Positions 1-12,800 of a stretch of 64,000 bases of DNA are shown here, piece by piece. The translations under genes were made by a program, and so were the position numbers. Position 1 is the stretch's first letter. Each line of letters opens with the position of its first letter. Source of the DNA: Hamiltosporidium tvaerminnensis (Eukaryota > Microsporidia > Dubosqiidae); NCBI GenBank assembly GCA_022605425.2, contig CM061252.1, positions 682,001-746,000 on the forward strand. Reading direction: 5' to 3'. The notes below the pieces were generated by a model that searched no databases, was not told the DNA's origin, and worked only from the letters and a program-made list of their open reading frames with translations.

Positions 1-720
1 TTTTATGGTTTAATTTACACGTTCTACTTGACCTTGCGCCTTCGAATCGCGCGGTCTTCCATGTATAATTTTGATGTTATGGTCAGTTAAAAAGGCTTTG
101 AGTAGTGTATTTTCAAACTCTTGGCAGTTATCAAATTGTATTTCCACCGGGGCGCAACGTTGTCAAATAAAAATATTAATGAATCTTTACTAATTCCGAA
201 GTTTTATTAATCAGCTTAAAGCTCCAAGATGTTTTGTGTATGTGTAGAATACATTAAGAACTCAGCTATATTGATCATTTTTATCACTGTATCCCACGAT
301 ATCTACACAATCTATCACAAAAAGATCATATTTTTTGGTAATATGATTTATATATATTGGCTGAATTGTTTTTAGAGAATTGAATCCACTACATGCTTCA
401 CAGTCTTTTACAACTTTTTTCTATATGCCTTGGGAATCCAATACTATTTTCCTACAATGAAAGCCATCATTTTATTTACTCCGATGTGTGAATAGCACGC
501 ATATTTGAATAATTTGTTTCATTAAGACAGTTTCAAATCCTAAAACAGCTCTTATTAGATGATCGCACCTTTTAAAAGAAATATCATACCCGAGCAAAGT
601 AAAATTTTCTGCTTTGTGTCTCAACAACCTCTTTTCTTCTTTAGAATACTCAGCTAGATACTGATAGTTTTTAAATATGTTGTAAGAATTTTTTTTTCTT
701 GCCTATTTTTACAATTTACA
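1..720 (-). pseudogene. Decayed retroviral-type integrase (rve), cut by the window edge
   Basis: Read on the minus strand, the stretch conceptually encodes a broken integrase core. A zinc-binding-like CEAC segment lies near 390-410. An IDCVDIVGYSDKND piece near 280-330 fits the first catalytic Asp strand. An FDNCQEFEN segment near 105-135 matches the DNG-x-EF block with the second Asp. GRPRDSKAQGQVERVN at 12-59 matches the block with the catalytic Glu. Stops and frameshifts break the frame between these blocks. It could come from an LTR retrotransposon or another DDE element with this integrase type; no LTR was found. A second, more decayed relative lies at 15690-17170. The family call is from motif recognition. 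Confidence 0.6.
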
Positions 721-3700
721 ATTTTTGGCAGTTTGGTTATGTTATATTTTTATATATTATAATCTGAATACTTAGAAAAAAAACAAATAATATGAAGGCA
801 TTAAATAAATTTATACACGATGTAATGTTGTTTGGTGTCTGTATCGAATTATACAACGAAATTTCGCTTTACAAATACTGACAATTGCAAAAATCCGAAA
901 AAGCAAAAAAAGAACTTAAAAAAATAATATAAATTTAATTGGATATTTCATCAATAATAAACACATCCAATTGTTTATACAAAAGAAATGTTAAGAAAGG
1001 ATCGATAAGAAATATCGGAAGGGAAACTAAAATAAGCAGATGTATAGGAATTGGGGAAATAAATAGGTTATAGGGGTATAGGAATTAAAGGGCTTTTAGA
1101 AAAATATAAAGGGGTTATCAATATTCAAAATGTATAGGAAATAACGGGGGAGCTATTGGACATGGGGGGGGTTTATTGGCGCGTGACATTTTATATTAAA
1201 AATTTAATCAACCTTGTCTCTATTTAAAACTAAAAACATTATTTTTTAAAAAATTTATGTCAATACAACATCACTTAAAAGTTTTAGCACGGGCTACTTC
1301 AGTTTTAATTGCGACTTCCTTTTTATGATTATTCGAACATGTTCTGTTTAAAAAAGACACGTTTAATCAAATAGTGCGTTATACACAAGAAAAGTAGAAG
1401 AACCCTAAAAAATACTAGGTTTTAAAAAAATGAAATTTTGCATATCTTAATGCTTCTGCGAAGAAAAACGAAATATAAAACACAAGAGAAGTTTTTCAAT
1501 AAAGGAGAGTATTTATAACCACATTTGGAATCTTTTAAAGACTCACCGTAATAAAAATTCTGGACTCAAGAAGAGGTCACAAATATCAAGTAGATGACGC
1601 TCAAATGTACAAAATGATATACAAGAATGGAAAACATAATGTTTTTTAAAAGTTAAATAGGACTAGAATAACGAGCTAGTGTGTTGTTATGATTCCTTTA
1701 AATTATAGATAGGATTATATAAAGCCAATTAATAAAATCATATTCCATTTTTTTCAGGAGTTATAAAAATTATCGGTTGGTAAAGGACTCTGAATATTCT
1801 AGAATATTAGAATTTAAATGAGATATATATCAGTAAATTGTGAAAAAAACACAGACACTATAAAAAAACTGGAAAATGTTATGAAATATTCTAAGCATTT
1901 ATATCAATTTAAAACATATATAATTCATCGAATTAACTAATTTGAAGCCATTCCGCGCAAAAAATGTAATAGAATTATGCTGAAATAGAATAGAAATTAA
2001 AATAGAACCCGGTATCAAAGGCTACAATACTAGAGATGTTATAAGCATTAGAAAAAACCAATAAAAATAATCGCTTTTTGAACTCGGAATCATTTTAAAT
2101 AGTTCGCTCTAAATTTTTGAAAGCATAAAGCTAATTGATAGCCAGTTTTTACGGTGATTCTGATTTTGCAATAGGTGTATTAAGAAAATGGTTTCTTCTG
2201 TAAAAAAAAGAGTACGATGGTTTCACACATTAAATGAATTTTATTTTTGAATCTCCATTACCTATAAGGCTCAATCTACCTAGAGAAGCAAATGTTTATA
2301 AAAAAAAGAAACAACATAACTTCTATGTGCCAACTATGAGTAAATCAGATCAAACGCCTATTTGAGGGGATTTTTAAAAGATCAGGGTGTTAAACAAAAA
2401 AATGGAAACTATTAGTCTTTATTTATTTTAAAGGATCTGAAGAAGGAAGATGTATACCTAAAGAAAATTTGAAATTTTGTTGTCTAAATTCTATTGTTAC
2501 AGTTCGCCAAAGATTTAATAAAAACTAAGAATTAAGATAGATATAGAAGAAGATGATAAATAGTTCAGTTTATAAAATAATTCAACGCAACGAAGGTAAA
2601 TGACAGTGAATCTACTATTGCTTATTCTTTTGATTTTAAATATATCTTTGATATAAATAATATGCTATAAACAGTATACTACTTTATATTTATATTTACA
2701 AAAATTATATAAATTTTTAGAGTAAAAACATGATTGGTTTATTCTTTGTATGGTTAAAATCTTCAGTAAAACAAATGTTGTAAGTTTAAATTATTTTTAT
2801 ATCAGATACAGTGTATAAAATAAGACCTACTTTTAATACGATTAAGTTGATAAAAAAGCATCATAAAATTAAAATATTATTTTGCAAAAAAATAAGATTT
2901 AAGTTATCATAACTTTTAGCATATCTTTATTCTTTGTTGTTTTTAAAGTTCTAAAAACATCATTTCGTGGTATTTAAGGCGACCTATTAACAAATCAATC
3001 ATGTTTAGGTATCATTGTGGTTTTTAAAGTAAGGATTTAAATATAAGCTTGCATAATAACTAAAAAAATGTTAAATTCAAACATGCATTCCTCTAATTTC
3101 AGAGAAAAGATTAAATTTTGGTTAAAGATTGTAAAAAAATATCATTTATCAAAAAATAAGTTTAAAATTGACAACAATAGCACCAAACATAGTAGAGATC
3201 ACTATAGAAATTTTTCTTGCGCGAGGATAAGGATATTTCTTAAGAATGTGTAGCTAAGAAAGTTGAGATAATTTAATCCATCGGATTTTAATTTTTTGTA
3301 TTAATAATGATTAAGAAATTTTTATGTAAAAAAGATGGTATGAAAGAAAGCAGAAAATGGAATGTGTTGAACTAACTCAAGCTAGTTATTCGATTGAATA
3401 AACCTTGTAGCTAGGTACGTAGTTTGAAAGAATATAACACTTAAGTTTTCTTCTTAAACCCATTCATATAATCTAATATTAACCTTTTATCGTATTAATC
3501 TTATTTTTTTGTAATTATTTATAAATAAAGAAACGATTCAAATTTTTGAAATGTAATTTAATTTAATTTTCAAAAACATATGATTTTTGCATTCCTTAAT
3601 GGGATTACAGATATGATTAAAGAAGATTGCACTTTTTAGAGCCTTACGATGAAACCTTGTATATTTTTAAAATTATATAAAAATGTTTTTTTGGCCCATT

Positions 3701-4082
3701 TCTTCTGTTACTTGAAAATTATTAGCAGTCGAAGCTCTGAATAATTGGAATGTAAAAATTCTTAAGAAAGATAGAATTATAGGTATTATTATTTCTTTGT
3801 CAAAGAAATAGCTATACTCATGGAGGATTATTTGAAGACTTATGTATAATATTAAAATATAGTTTAATTCTAAGAAAGTAGAACGAGGCATTAAATCGCT
3901 TATTTTTTTAGGTAAACTAACAACCAATATAGAGAATACACTCCTAATATAGCATCTGCTTATTACACGCAATCGTATTGATTTCTTGTTTGTAAAAAAA
4001 TTATAAATGTAAATTATATTGTAAAATGCTTGAGTTGTAATCTAACTATTACAATCGTTTTTTCATCAAATATAAAAGATTA
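721..4082. other. Intergenic relic DNA, no supported gene
   Basis: About 3.4 kb of AT-rich sequence with stops in all frames; the longest ORF (3068-3253, + strand, 61 codons) has no recognisable feature. A patch at 1040-1175 carries repeated runs of G (GGGGTATAGG-like). A stretch near 2250-2400 (+) can be read as a faint relic with PREANVY and VPTMSKSDQTP pieces, but I could not assign it to a family. Confidence 0.6.
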
Positions 4083-4271
4083 TTATCGCATAAATCTTAA
4101 AAATATTTTAAAGCTGCCGTAATTTTCGGGAATGCTGCTAAGTTTGAAGTACTTCTCCAACAAGGAGATCGTCTTCCTGCTCACCATTCCTCCGTCGTTG
4201 TATAAAGAATTGTTTTTAAAATCAGAATAATTCTCTTTATTAATTTTGTTCATCATGTCATCATGGCACAA
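4083..4271 (-). CDS. Small ORF, copy 1 of a two-member family (62 aa)
   Basis: Unrecognised small protein. It is homologous to the ORF at 32440-32601: both contain MNKINK, KNNSL and a LLE-x-YFKLS block followed by a PENYG/AENHG segment. The similarity extends upstream of the start: both have TGTGCCATGATG and an AT/AAAG-rich leader. Copy 1 has an extra in-frame CATGATGA-type duplication at its start. The copies stop matching right after the GGCA-x-x-TTTAAA segment, where copy 2 reads GTACGC; that position could be an old exon end or a duplication breakpoint. Conservation of both the frame and the start context makes a real or recently real gene possible. Function is unknown. Confidence 0.35.
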   Translation of the reverse strand: MCHDDMMNKINKENYSDFKNNSLYNDGGMVSRKTISLLEKYFKLSSIPENYGSFKIFLRFMR

Positions 4272-4312
4272 TCCTCTTTTTCTTTTTAAAGTATAAAATA
4301 AAAATTTTATAT

Positions 4313-4339
4313 TTTTGTGATATAAATAATATCACAAAA
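4313..4339. promoter_or_regulatory. Perfect 11-bp inverted repeat upstream of the small ORF
   Basis: TTTTGTGATAT (4313-4323) is followed after 5 nt by its exact reverse complement ATATCACAAAA (4329-4339). It lies about 40 bp upstream of the minus-strand ORF that starts at 4271. It could be an operator-like site or a chance palindrome in AT-rich DNA; the second copy of the ORF at 32.4 kb does not have it. Confidence 0.3.
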
Positions 4340-5280
4340 TCATACAAATTTGCAAAGAAAGTATAACTTAAAATAGAAAAGAGCCATAAACTAATATTTT
4401 TATTTGTAATTACAGATTAACTTGTGTTTTTTTAGACAATATTTTGAAAGAAAATTGCAAGATATATTTTATATAATGATTGCTTCTTTAGAATCAACGC
4501 TTTTTTAAAGGAAAAAAATTAAATTTTATTTATCGGTTTGACTCTATTTTAAGATTATTTTCATAGATTCTAAAACTCCTCACAATTTTCTACAATTTTT
4601 TTTTTAATATATTAATTAGAGAATATATGGAATTAATGGAGATTAGTTGGTTAATATTGCAGTCCGCTACGTGTTTTTTTTCTTTTAATTCAAAAACAAA
4701 CTTTATATAAAAATTAAAAAAATAGCTTAATACAATTAAGGGCGGCTTGTTTTACAAATGTTCAAAATAAAAATTTAAGCTTTTCCATAAAGTAATAGCT
4801 TTAAACCAATTTTTACTCATTATATATGATACCAAACATAATTTAAACTTTAGAAATATTTTCTTGGATTTCAAATTTAAATCAATATTTTTCATAAGTT
4901 ATATGTATATGTACAATATCGAAAATAATTTTTATTAGGTAAGACTTAAAATTTCTTTTTATTACAAGTTTTCTACTCATGTTCAATAAACTGATAATAA
5001 TAATTTGAATTTGAAAACAGAAGCCAATATTTTATCGATTGCAAAAAAACAAAAACGTACTTTGTGAGGTTATGGAAAAATAAATTAAATAAAGCCATTT
5101 CTTAATGTGAAACATCGAAATCTATAAATTTTTAAGAGGGAAATTCTAACAAATTACATTAAATCATAAACCTTTGCTTTAAGACTTATTTTATAATTTA
5201 AAAGTATAACGTTCGATAAATTAAAATTTGAGATAGATTGAACAAATTATATTTGTTAAAAAAATGGATTTCCAACTATA
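4340..5280. other. Intergenic, nothing recognised
   Basis: AT-rich sequence with no ORF of note, no tandem repeat and no element relic that I could see. Confidence 0.6.
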
Positions 5281-5282
5281 CT

Positions 5283-5500
5283 TGTGCATAATTGGCTTGG
5301 AGTATTCTCTGCTCTTCGTAAGAGGCACCTGAAAGGGATTCGTCCTCCATGTTGGGGTTGAGCGTAGAGCTAACAATTCACCCTGAAAAAACACCTTGTT
5401 ACGAAACCCAAAAAAGTAAACAAATCGACCAGAATAAGACATCCGGCAGTATTGCTGAGGGATTCCAAGGCGCGTGCATGGATGTAGTTCTGACGATAAA
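5283..5500 (+). mobile_element. SINE-like repeat, older copy
   Basis: This GC-richer stretch is clearly the same sequence as the reverse complement of 57177-57416. Shared landmarks are TTGGCTTGGAGTATTCTCTGC, the CGTAAGAGGC block, CTCCATGTTGGGGTTG and TTACGAAA-CC. From memory, similar sequences are abundant in arthropod genomes, associated with short non-autonomous or RTE-related elements. The ORFs overlapping this stretch are fortuitous. No target-site duplication was found for this copy. Confidence 0.6.
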
Positions 5501-7159
5501 TTATACGTCAAAAAATGATTTTATTACAATTTCTAGTATTCTTAAAGTTTTAAACCTTTACCTATGATTGAATTGAAGCTGGCTGAAAAGAAACTGCATA
5601 TCCGATCACTTCACAAATTCATAGTATATATATGGAAAACTGAACGTTTTCACAATAAAAAATAAAACAAACCACTAAGTCTGTGATTGGTCTAAAATCT
5701 ATAATTTATAAAAAAAGAGACAATTTAAATATCCAAAGTTCTATAATTGGAAAATCTATGCATCAATAATATTTTTCTATCCAGAATCAAAGGACCAAAC
5801 CTTTATTTATAGACAAAGCAACATAGCATTTTACTATTTTAGATACGTATAATTGTCTAATTCTGACTTATTCAAATGATTATTTGTTGCCCGATATCTA
5901 TAGGCGATATACTATAGTAAAATACGAGGTTTTCTAGTATTATGCTAAAAAATAAACTAATTTGCGAATGTTATAAATATGATTGGTAGTCATATTTAAT
6001 TAATTATGTTTTAAATTCGTATTTAATGTTGATATCAATTAGTATTTATTTTTGTTTTACTTTTAAGAGTCAATGTTTTCGATGATATAAGTTTAAAATA
6101 ATTTAGTATAAAAAAATAGAAATAAATTTTGAATTTAAAGTAAAAACTCTAAAATAAATGCAAAAAAAAAGTACATGATTTTTGTCATTCAAAAACCTTG
6201 AAATAAATATTTGAACAATCATAGACTTAAAAGTCATTTTGACTAATAGTATTTTAAATTATATAGAAAATCTTGTATTGAAAGAGTCTAAAACCATAAG
6301 AATAAGTAGTTAATGAATCTTATTTACTTATTCCATTTCTCTTTTATCTCGCCGTGTCAAGAATGAACAACAAAAAATTTTTTAATTGCTTCATTTAATC
6401 TTTTGTAACTCGGGTCATAGAGTATTTGTTTATAGATCCGATGTGCTTTATATCTTATCAAAATGTCAACAATGATTTTCACATCAATTTCACAAACTCA
6501 TTCCCAAACAGATAGCTTTTAATGTGGTTCTTATATCCTATACATTCGTGTAAAGAAATACTTGATTAAAATACTTGTTTTTGCAAAAATAACAACAAAT
6601 TGTAAAATATGGCGATTCTATTTCCATATTATTGTACATTTCGAAAGTATTCATTAGTACAGAAACCTATGCTATTAAAAAAAATTCCAAAATTTTTATA
6701 CTTAAAGAGATTTTGTGATATATTAGCTATACCCGCATACATTTAAGGCCTAAGCATAAAAACTTAAAAGAGTTATTTTTAATCTGATTTACGTGAAATT
6801 AAAAATATAGAAATTGACTCGAATAATTATTTGATAACTGCTTTATATTATAGGCGCGAAAAGATATATTATTTGTATTGGCATAGATAGACGTAGAATT
6901 TTAAACTTACTATTTCGTATTAATTCAATAAAAATAAATAACATACATCTAAATAATGTAGATTCTCTACAAATATTCTCTTTTAGATTTATTAGAAGTA
7001 AAATAAAGTTTTCTCGCTTATATAAAATTTAAAATGATCAGATTTTTTTAAATGAAATTCGTTAGCGAAAATTAAATTTCTTTAAATATATTATAAAGTT
7101 AAATTTTATCGTCTTGATTGAAATTAAAAATAAATTAAATTACTATCTTTAGTATTACT
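5501..7159. other. Intergenic with a relic patch at 6320-6560
   Basis: Mostly featureless AT-rich sequence. On the minus strand, 6320-6560 encodes broken pieces (YLFGNEFVKL, IIVDILIRY, DPSYKRLNEAIKKFF, EIKEKWNK) that reappear in decayed form at 15700-15800 and 49490-49650. This is an unidentified dispersed coding repeat, probably transposon-derived. Confidence 0.5.
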
Positions 7160-7704
7160 TACAATAATTTCGGTTTGTATTTTTATAAATCAAAAATATC
7201 CGCCTTTAAAGAATTATACGCAAAAAAAAGTTTAAAATAGATTTGCTGAAATAGCACAGACTATTATAAGCTAAAAAAATTGAAAGCAATTAAATTTAAT
7301 TACAATAATCACAATGTTCCGAATATTATCAATTCAATAATATAGTCTAGTTTATCTAGGCTTGATACATGTTGATAAACTAGGTTGAATCTATCACCGG
7401 AAATTAAATATTGGATTTAAACTGTGATCTAAAATAAAAAAGAGTCTTAGAAACATACTAGCTTTAAAATATAACTAAAAATTGTTTCTACCGCCATATA
7501 TCTTAGTTGAGATGAAAGCAAAAAAGCAACCTACATTTGTGATATAAATATTTTATATTATCATAAACCAAAATATTTATCTATTTCAATGATATTATAA
7601 CAGAAAAATTGTAAAGCTTGAAAAGAACGAAAGGAACTAAAATTTATTTAAGTATAATTTGTTTGAATGATTTCAAAACTTTAATTTTATATATGAACTA
7701 AAAT

Positions 7705-9693
7705 TTATTTTCGTTTAAAATTCATTTTTAAATTATAATGGTATTTAAGAAACAATTGAATATATTCAAGTCTTTTATTACATTCCGAGAATGCTTGGAT
7801 CTCATATGATTCCGTATACGCTTGTGAATTCCATCCACATTTTATAAAAAAATTGAATAGAACACATAAAGCTTCGGCTGTTTGTGACCAAGATTTGAAA
7901 TTTAATTGATTAATTAGAAGCTTTTCAATATAATAAGGTTCAAATAAGTTATAAAAAGTTGAATTTATATTTTCTAAATAGCAAAAATTTTTACTTTTCG
8001 AAAATTTAATTTGTAAAGCTTCATGTTTGAAAAAATCAATATATGCTAAAACAATTCTCTTATAGATTATTTGAAAGTCTACAATTGATTCATCGTTCAA
8101 AATATTAGCCTCGTGCGTAATATTCCAGAAAAATTTAGAAATCTTAGAACGAAATTCTCCGCCGTTTAAATTGATAAGCTTTTGCTTTTCCATCTGCAAA
8201 ATAAAAATTGATATGGTGTTTGGACTCATTCTAAGCATACAATCTCTTATGACCCTAATATACCCTATAGGCTTACCAAGTGAGATATGAATATCTTTAT
8301 TGCTAAAATAGAGACTTTTATTTATAAAATCAAGCATCTGAGTAGATTCTGGAAAAATTTCTGTTTTTTTAAAAATATGTCTAGCCATTGTATCAAATAA
8401 TTCATATTGACTTCTTATCAAAGTAAAAATATAGTTATCTCCGTTGTATGCATCATATTCACTGTATTTTGGGCAACAATTTTTCCCGGATGATATTTGA
8501 TTCAGATGTTTGTTCTTTAATGGAAACATACTAAGTGATTGTACAAATTTAAGCAGAAAAATCCATAAACAAGAGTTTTTCACCAAATTTATATCATTGA
8601 GAATTATATTTTTAATAAAGTGTTTTATATGTATTAAACCAGGATAATAAGTAAAAATAGGAGAATTATCATTATATAAATTGATTTTCTCAACACATTC
8701 TAACATATTTTCGCCTATATTTCGAAGTATGCCAGGATTCCCAGATTTATGCCAAAAAGTTTCTTCTTTTTCGGCCACTGAATCTATCAGATCGAAAAAT
8801 GGAGTAGGATCTGTTTGTAAATAGTTAGCATCAATATAAAAGTCGCCTGATATAAAAGTTTGTATGTCCGAAGAAAATAACTCTTTTCGTGATTCATTAA
8901 GAACGGCATATGATTTTCCTTTTGTATTTATTATTTTTTCTTGATATTTTTTTTTTAGTAAATCCAATTTATGTTCCAAGCTTTCTTTTGCGATTTCTAG
9001 TTTAGATTTAGACATTTTTGAAATATCAATAGTACTGGATGATTCAAGAAAACTTTTAGTATCGGAATCAGAGTCAATGTATAACGGATCAACTATTTCG
9101 GATTTTAAAAAAAAGTCTGGCGTTTTTCGCTGCTCAGTAGAATTATAATGCTCATCCGAGGTATCATTCCGAAATTCTAAACCGGCTTGATGCTTGTCGA
9201 TGTCTGATGTTCTTTGTTTTTCCACTTTGTTACAATAAAAATGAGTATCTGTCTCAGATGAATAATTTCTTGATAAATCTACAGAAATACTTCTCTTTTT
9301 ATAAGGATGATAACGAAGCATTTGTTTCTTGTTTTTTTGGACTTTGTTTCCTAAATTATGAAAATCTTTGGCATTTCCTTCCAGATATTTTTCTTCACCA
9401 TTCGAAAAAAATTCAGATAAAATCTCTTTCTTTATCTCATATTGGGCATCAGATTCGTTATCAGCAGTTCTAATTTGTTGTGTAACATCCAAAATCGGAC
9501 AGGAATTGCAGAAGTGTTCGGTATCATTTGCTTCATTTAAACATTCTTTATTGTTTTCGAATATATTTGTATTCAAATCATAATTCGCTTGGGAACTTTC
9601 TTTTTTCAAGGAATTATAACAATCGGTGTTTATGTATCTCGAGGAATATATTATATTTAATTTGCATAATATATAGAAATATTTCATAAACAT
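7705..9693 (-). CDS. Unknown 662-aa protein with N-terminal signal-like segment, copy A
   Basis: I do not recognise this family. The N terminus (MFMKYFYILCKLNIIYS) is hydrophobic enough for a signal peptide or anchor. Residues about 20-220 are polar, charged and poorly conserved in composition. A short coiled-coil-like stretch near 230-255 contains LEHKLDLLKKKYQEK. The C-terminal half looks like a folded, helix-rich domain with the conserved block DINLVKNSCLWIFLLKFV near 360. The protein ends in the basic MNFKRK. A paralogue of exactly the same length lies at 20306-22294 and a broken third copy at 25023-26948. The start is the ATG directly after GTAAGACC, conserved in both copies. Family-wide retention of the open frame argues that it is functional. 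A secreted or surface lineage-specific microsporidian protein is an inference. Confidence 0.85.
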   Translation of the reverse strand: MFMKYFYILCKLNIIYSSRYINTDCYNSLKKESSQANYDLNTNIFENNKECLNEANDTEHFCNSCPILDVTQQIRTADNESDAQYEIKKEILSEFFSNGEEKYLEGNAKDFHNLGNKVQKNKKQMLRYHPYKKRSISVDLSRNYSSETDTHFYCNKVEKQRTSDIDKHQAGLEFRNDTSDEHYNSTEQRKTPDFFLKSEIVDPLYIDSDSDTKSFLESSSTIDISKMSKSKLEIAKESLEHKLDLLKKKYQEKIINTKGKSYAVLNESRKELFSSDIQTFISGDFYIDANYLQTDPTPFFDLIDSVAEKEETFWHKSGNPGILRNIGENMLECVEKINLYNDNSPIFTYYPGLIHIKHFIKNIILNDINLVKNSCLWIFLLKFVQSLSMFPLKNKHLNQISSGKNCCPKYSEYDAYNGDNYIFTLIRSQYELFDTMARHIFKKTEIFPESTQMLDFINKSLYFSNKDIHISLGKPIGYIRVIRDCMLRMSPNTISIFILQMEKQKLINLNGGEFRSKISKFFWNITHEANILNDESIVDFQIIYKRIVLAYIDFFKHEALQIKFSKSKNFCYLENINSTFYNLFEPYYIEKLLINQLNFKSWSQTAEALCVLFNFFIKCGWNSQAYTESYEIQAFSECNKRLEYIQLFLKYHYNLKMNFKRK

Positions 9694-9887
9694 GGTCTTA
9701 CAATTTAGATGGTTTATATATTAAAGAATTAATTAAATTTTAATGAAACATACGGATAAAAAATATTTTGCTGGTTAATTAAATATTAATATTATTTTTT
9801 ATCAAAATATGTTTTAATCAGTTCACGATAATATTTTCTCAATTTTAGATTTTTTTTACAATTTTTTTATGTGTTTTGCAACATAAA

Positions 9888-12800
9888 TCCTCTATCTATC
9901 TATATATCTAAAAATAAGTGTGATTGTGTGTGTGTGTTTTAAGAATGTAAATAATAGATATTATTTCTTAATAAACAGGTATTTTTTTAATTATAAATGT
10001 AATTTATCTAAAAAGTTTATTATGGAATTTTTATTAAAAAGATATAATATGCGTGGGTGAATTAAAAAGTATTAATATAACGGGTATCATGTATAAGAGT
10101 GTTAATATCACAAGTGGTTTGCAGAGTGCTTCTGAAATAAGTGTACATGTTAAATGATCCTAGTAATATACAAATATTATTAAAAAATGTGTTATTTATT
10201 CTTTATACTCTATCATCAAATTTGCTTTATAAAAAAAGTACAAATATAGACAGTGTGATTGTAGAACGTATGCCTCACAAATCGAAAAATAATCTTCGAA
10301 ATCGAACGGTCGAAAGATAGAAAAGAATTAGGAGGTAGGGCCCAAACAGAGCATCACAATAAAAAGTTGGAATTCAATCGATTGCGCACCGCACAATTCC
10401 GCTTAAATGAAACAACAGAACATCGAAATATAACGGAACGATTGTGTACTGCAAGATTCTTTTAACTGATTTAAAGGAACAAAAGGAAGTAAGACTGGAG
10501 ATCAATTGAAAGTGCAATGTTCGAATTAGAAAAAAAATGCTTCGATTGCAAGTTTGCTGCGTTCCATTGAGGCTGATTATCATTAAAGTCTTCATAATAG
10601 TGTTGTCTTACGAAAAATATTCAAGTTTTTTTTATTTCATCTTGTCCTGAAATTAAGGAGCGAAACCCCAAGAATGTGCTTTGCGGGTGGAAAAGTGAAA
10701 TTGCCGGAAATAAATCCCCAATCGGAACCATTATCTACATTAACTTCAGGTGAAAAAATATGATAAAAACATTTTTATGCCAAATATATGGATGTATAAT
10801 TCTGTTTCTAATTACAGCATTCGGAGAAAGAGAATATACGTGAAAATTATATGCTGACATACAAAGTACAGAGGCGCTTATATCCTCGGGCTGATAACTT
10901 TTACCAAAAGCAAATTCAAATCATAAATTCCTTCAAAATTATTTTATGTGAACCAAGGAAACCCAAATTGATCAACTTTTTTGAGTAAACACTAATTCTA
11001 ATCGACAAATTATTGTTTCATTTCAAATATTATTTGATTAAACAACGAACTGGTCAGGCTATTTAGGACAGCTATTGAAAAAAAGCCAGTTGATAATTTG
11101 ATGTTATAATTAAAGCTGACAAAACACAGGCCAGTGAACATCAAAGAAAATAAAACTCTCCTAAAATTAATAAGGTAGCAGTTTTAATAGTTGAAACTAA
11201 ATTTAACAATTTATATAATTTAAAAGATTCTTTTTCAGAAAGATGGTAATTTTTGTAGATTCTAAAAGTTTTCGCTCCTATGACACTTTGCGACATCTAA
11301 CTTTAGTTTGGAAAGTTGATGAATATCATTTAACATCAAAATGAAAACGCCACAACTACATGAATAGACAAATAAGAAATTTGGTGCTATAAATAACTAT
11401 TCTTATCGATTTATGATCCGTAAAAACCAAAAAAATTATATTTTAAACTGTCGGAAATTGTTTCCTCAATCATTTCGATATGCATGCAAAAATCGTAACC
11501 GAAAGACTACTTTTCAATTGAATAAATCAAACTAAATTACGTTCTGAGATATATATTCATTTACGAGACGCTGTTTCTACCGACAACAATCTCTATAAAG
11601 CAGCAAAAATGATCATTCTGCCGATTTTAGGGAAGTCTACGGCACTTACAAAATACGCTCTAGATGCGATGGCTCAGGTTTGTGCACACGTTCGTGTAGA
11701 TTTACTCATTAGATTCAAGGGCAATCTTACTTGGGCTGAAATCAAAGAACTTCTGATACATGAATAATCTTCTTTGATTCTACATGAAATCATTGTACGT
11801 GTATTCAAACAAAAATTTAAGTCAATGATATATTTTATTGTAAAACACATGTTTTTGATATATACGCTGTTGGATGTACTCTATTAAATGGGAAAAAAAG
11901 AAACTAAAACATGCACATATTCTTATATGGTAGGTCGAAAAAATTGCACCTGACAGAATTGATACTATCATTTATGCAGAAATACAAAATTCAGAAATTG
12001 ATCCTAAATTATTTGAAATTATCATAAAAAAATATGATTCATGGACTATGTTTGGCGATCAACAAGCCTTCTTTGTGTGTTTAAGATGGCCAATGCACGA
12101 AACGCTATTCAGAAGACTTACACGCCGAAACAATAACAGAAAATGATAGGTATCTATAATATCGTCGCTGGAAGTTAAAGATGGGTGGTCAATGATCATT
12201 AAAGTGAAAAAAAGACTTTGAAGTAATAGTCGCCAGGTTGTACCGTACTCTTCATTACTCTCAAAAATGTTTAAAACCCATATTAATCTCGAGTATTGCG
12301 ATTCGGTAAAATCTATCAAATAAAGTTGTAAATATGTCAACAAAGGCTGTAATTTGCAATTTTCGGTTTGTAAAAAACGGATTACCAATTGATGAAATCG
12401 AAAATTTTTCATTATGACACTATATTAGTACCACTATAGCAATTTTACGTATTTTTAATTTCATTCATGAACGTTATCCGACAGTTGTTTATTGGCGGCG
12501 TGTTTTGAAAATGAGCTCGTGTGTATTCCACAAAAAATACATGCAAAAGCATCATATGCACCACTGACTGCATTAACCGACTTCTTCAAATGAGCTCTGA
12601 AGATTTCTTTGCAAGAACGCTACTTTACCCTGAAGGGCCACTCTTATACTTATAGAATGCAGTAACTAAAAAACTTCAAAGCTGTGAACGAGGGTAAATG
12701 TTGATGAGAATTCAAATATATATTATTCGGGCTCTTAAAGCTGTCTTGTTACAGTTCCTCGACACAATCAAGAATTTTTTTTTTGTCGGCTTTGTTAGTA

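Noticed and set aside
2240-2420. Possible RT relic on the plus strand (PREANVY, VPTMSKSDQTP pieces)
   Set aside because: Too short and too broken to separate from chance.
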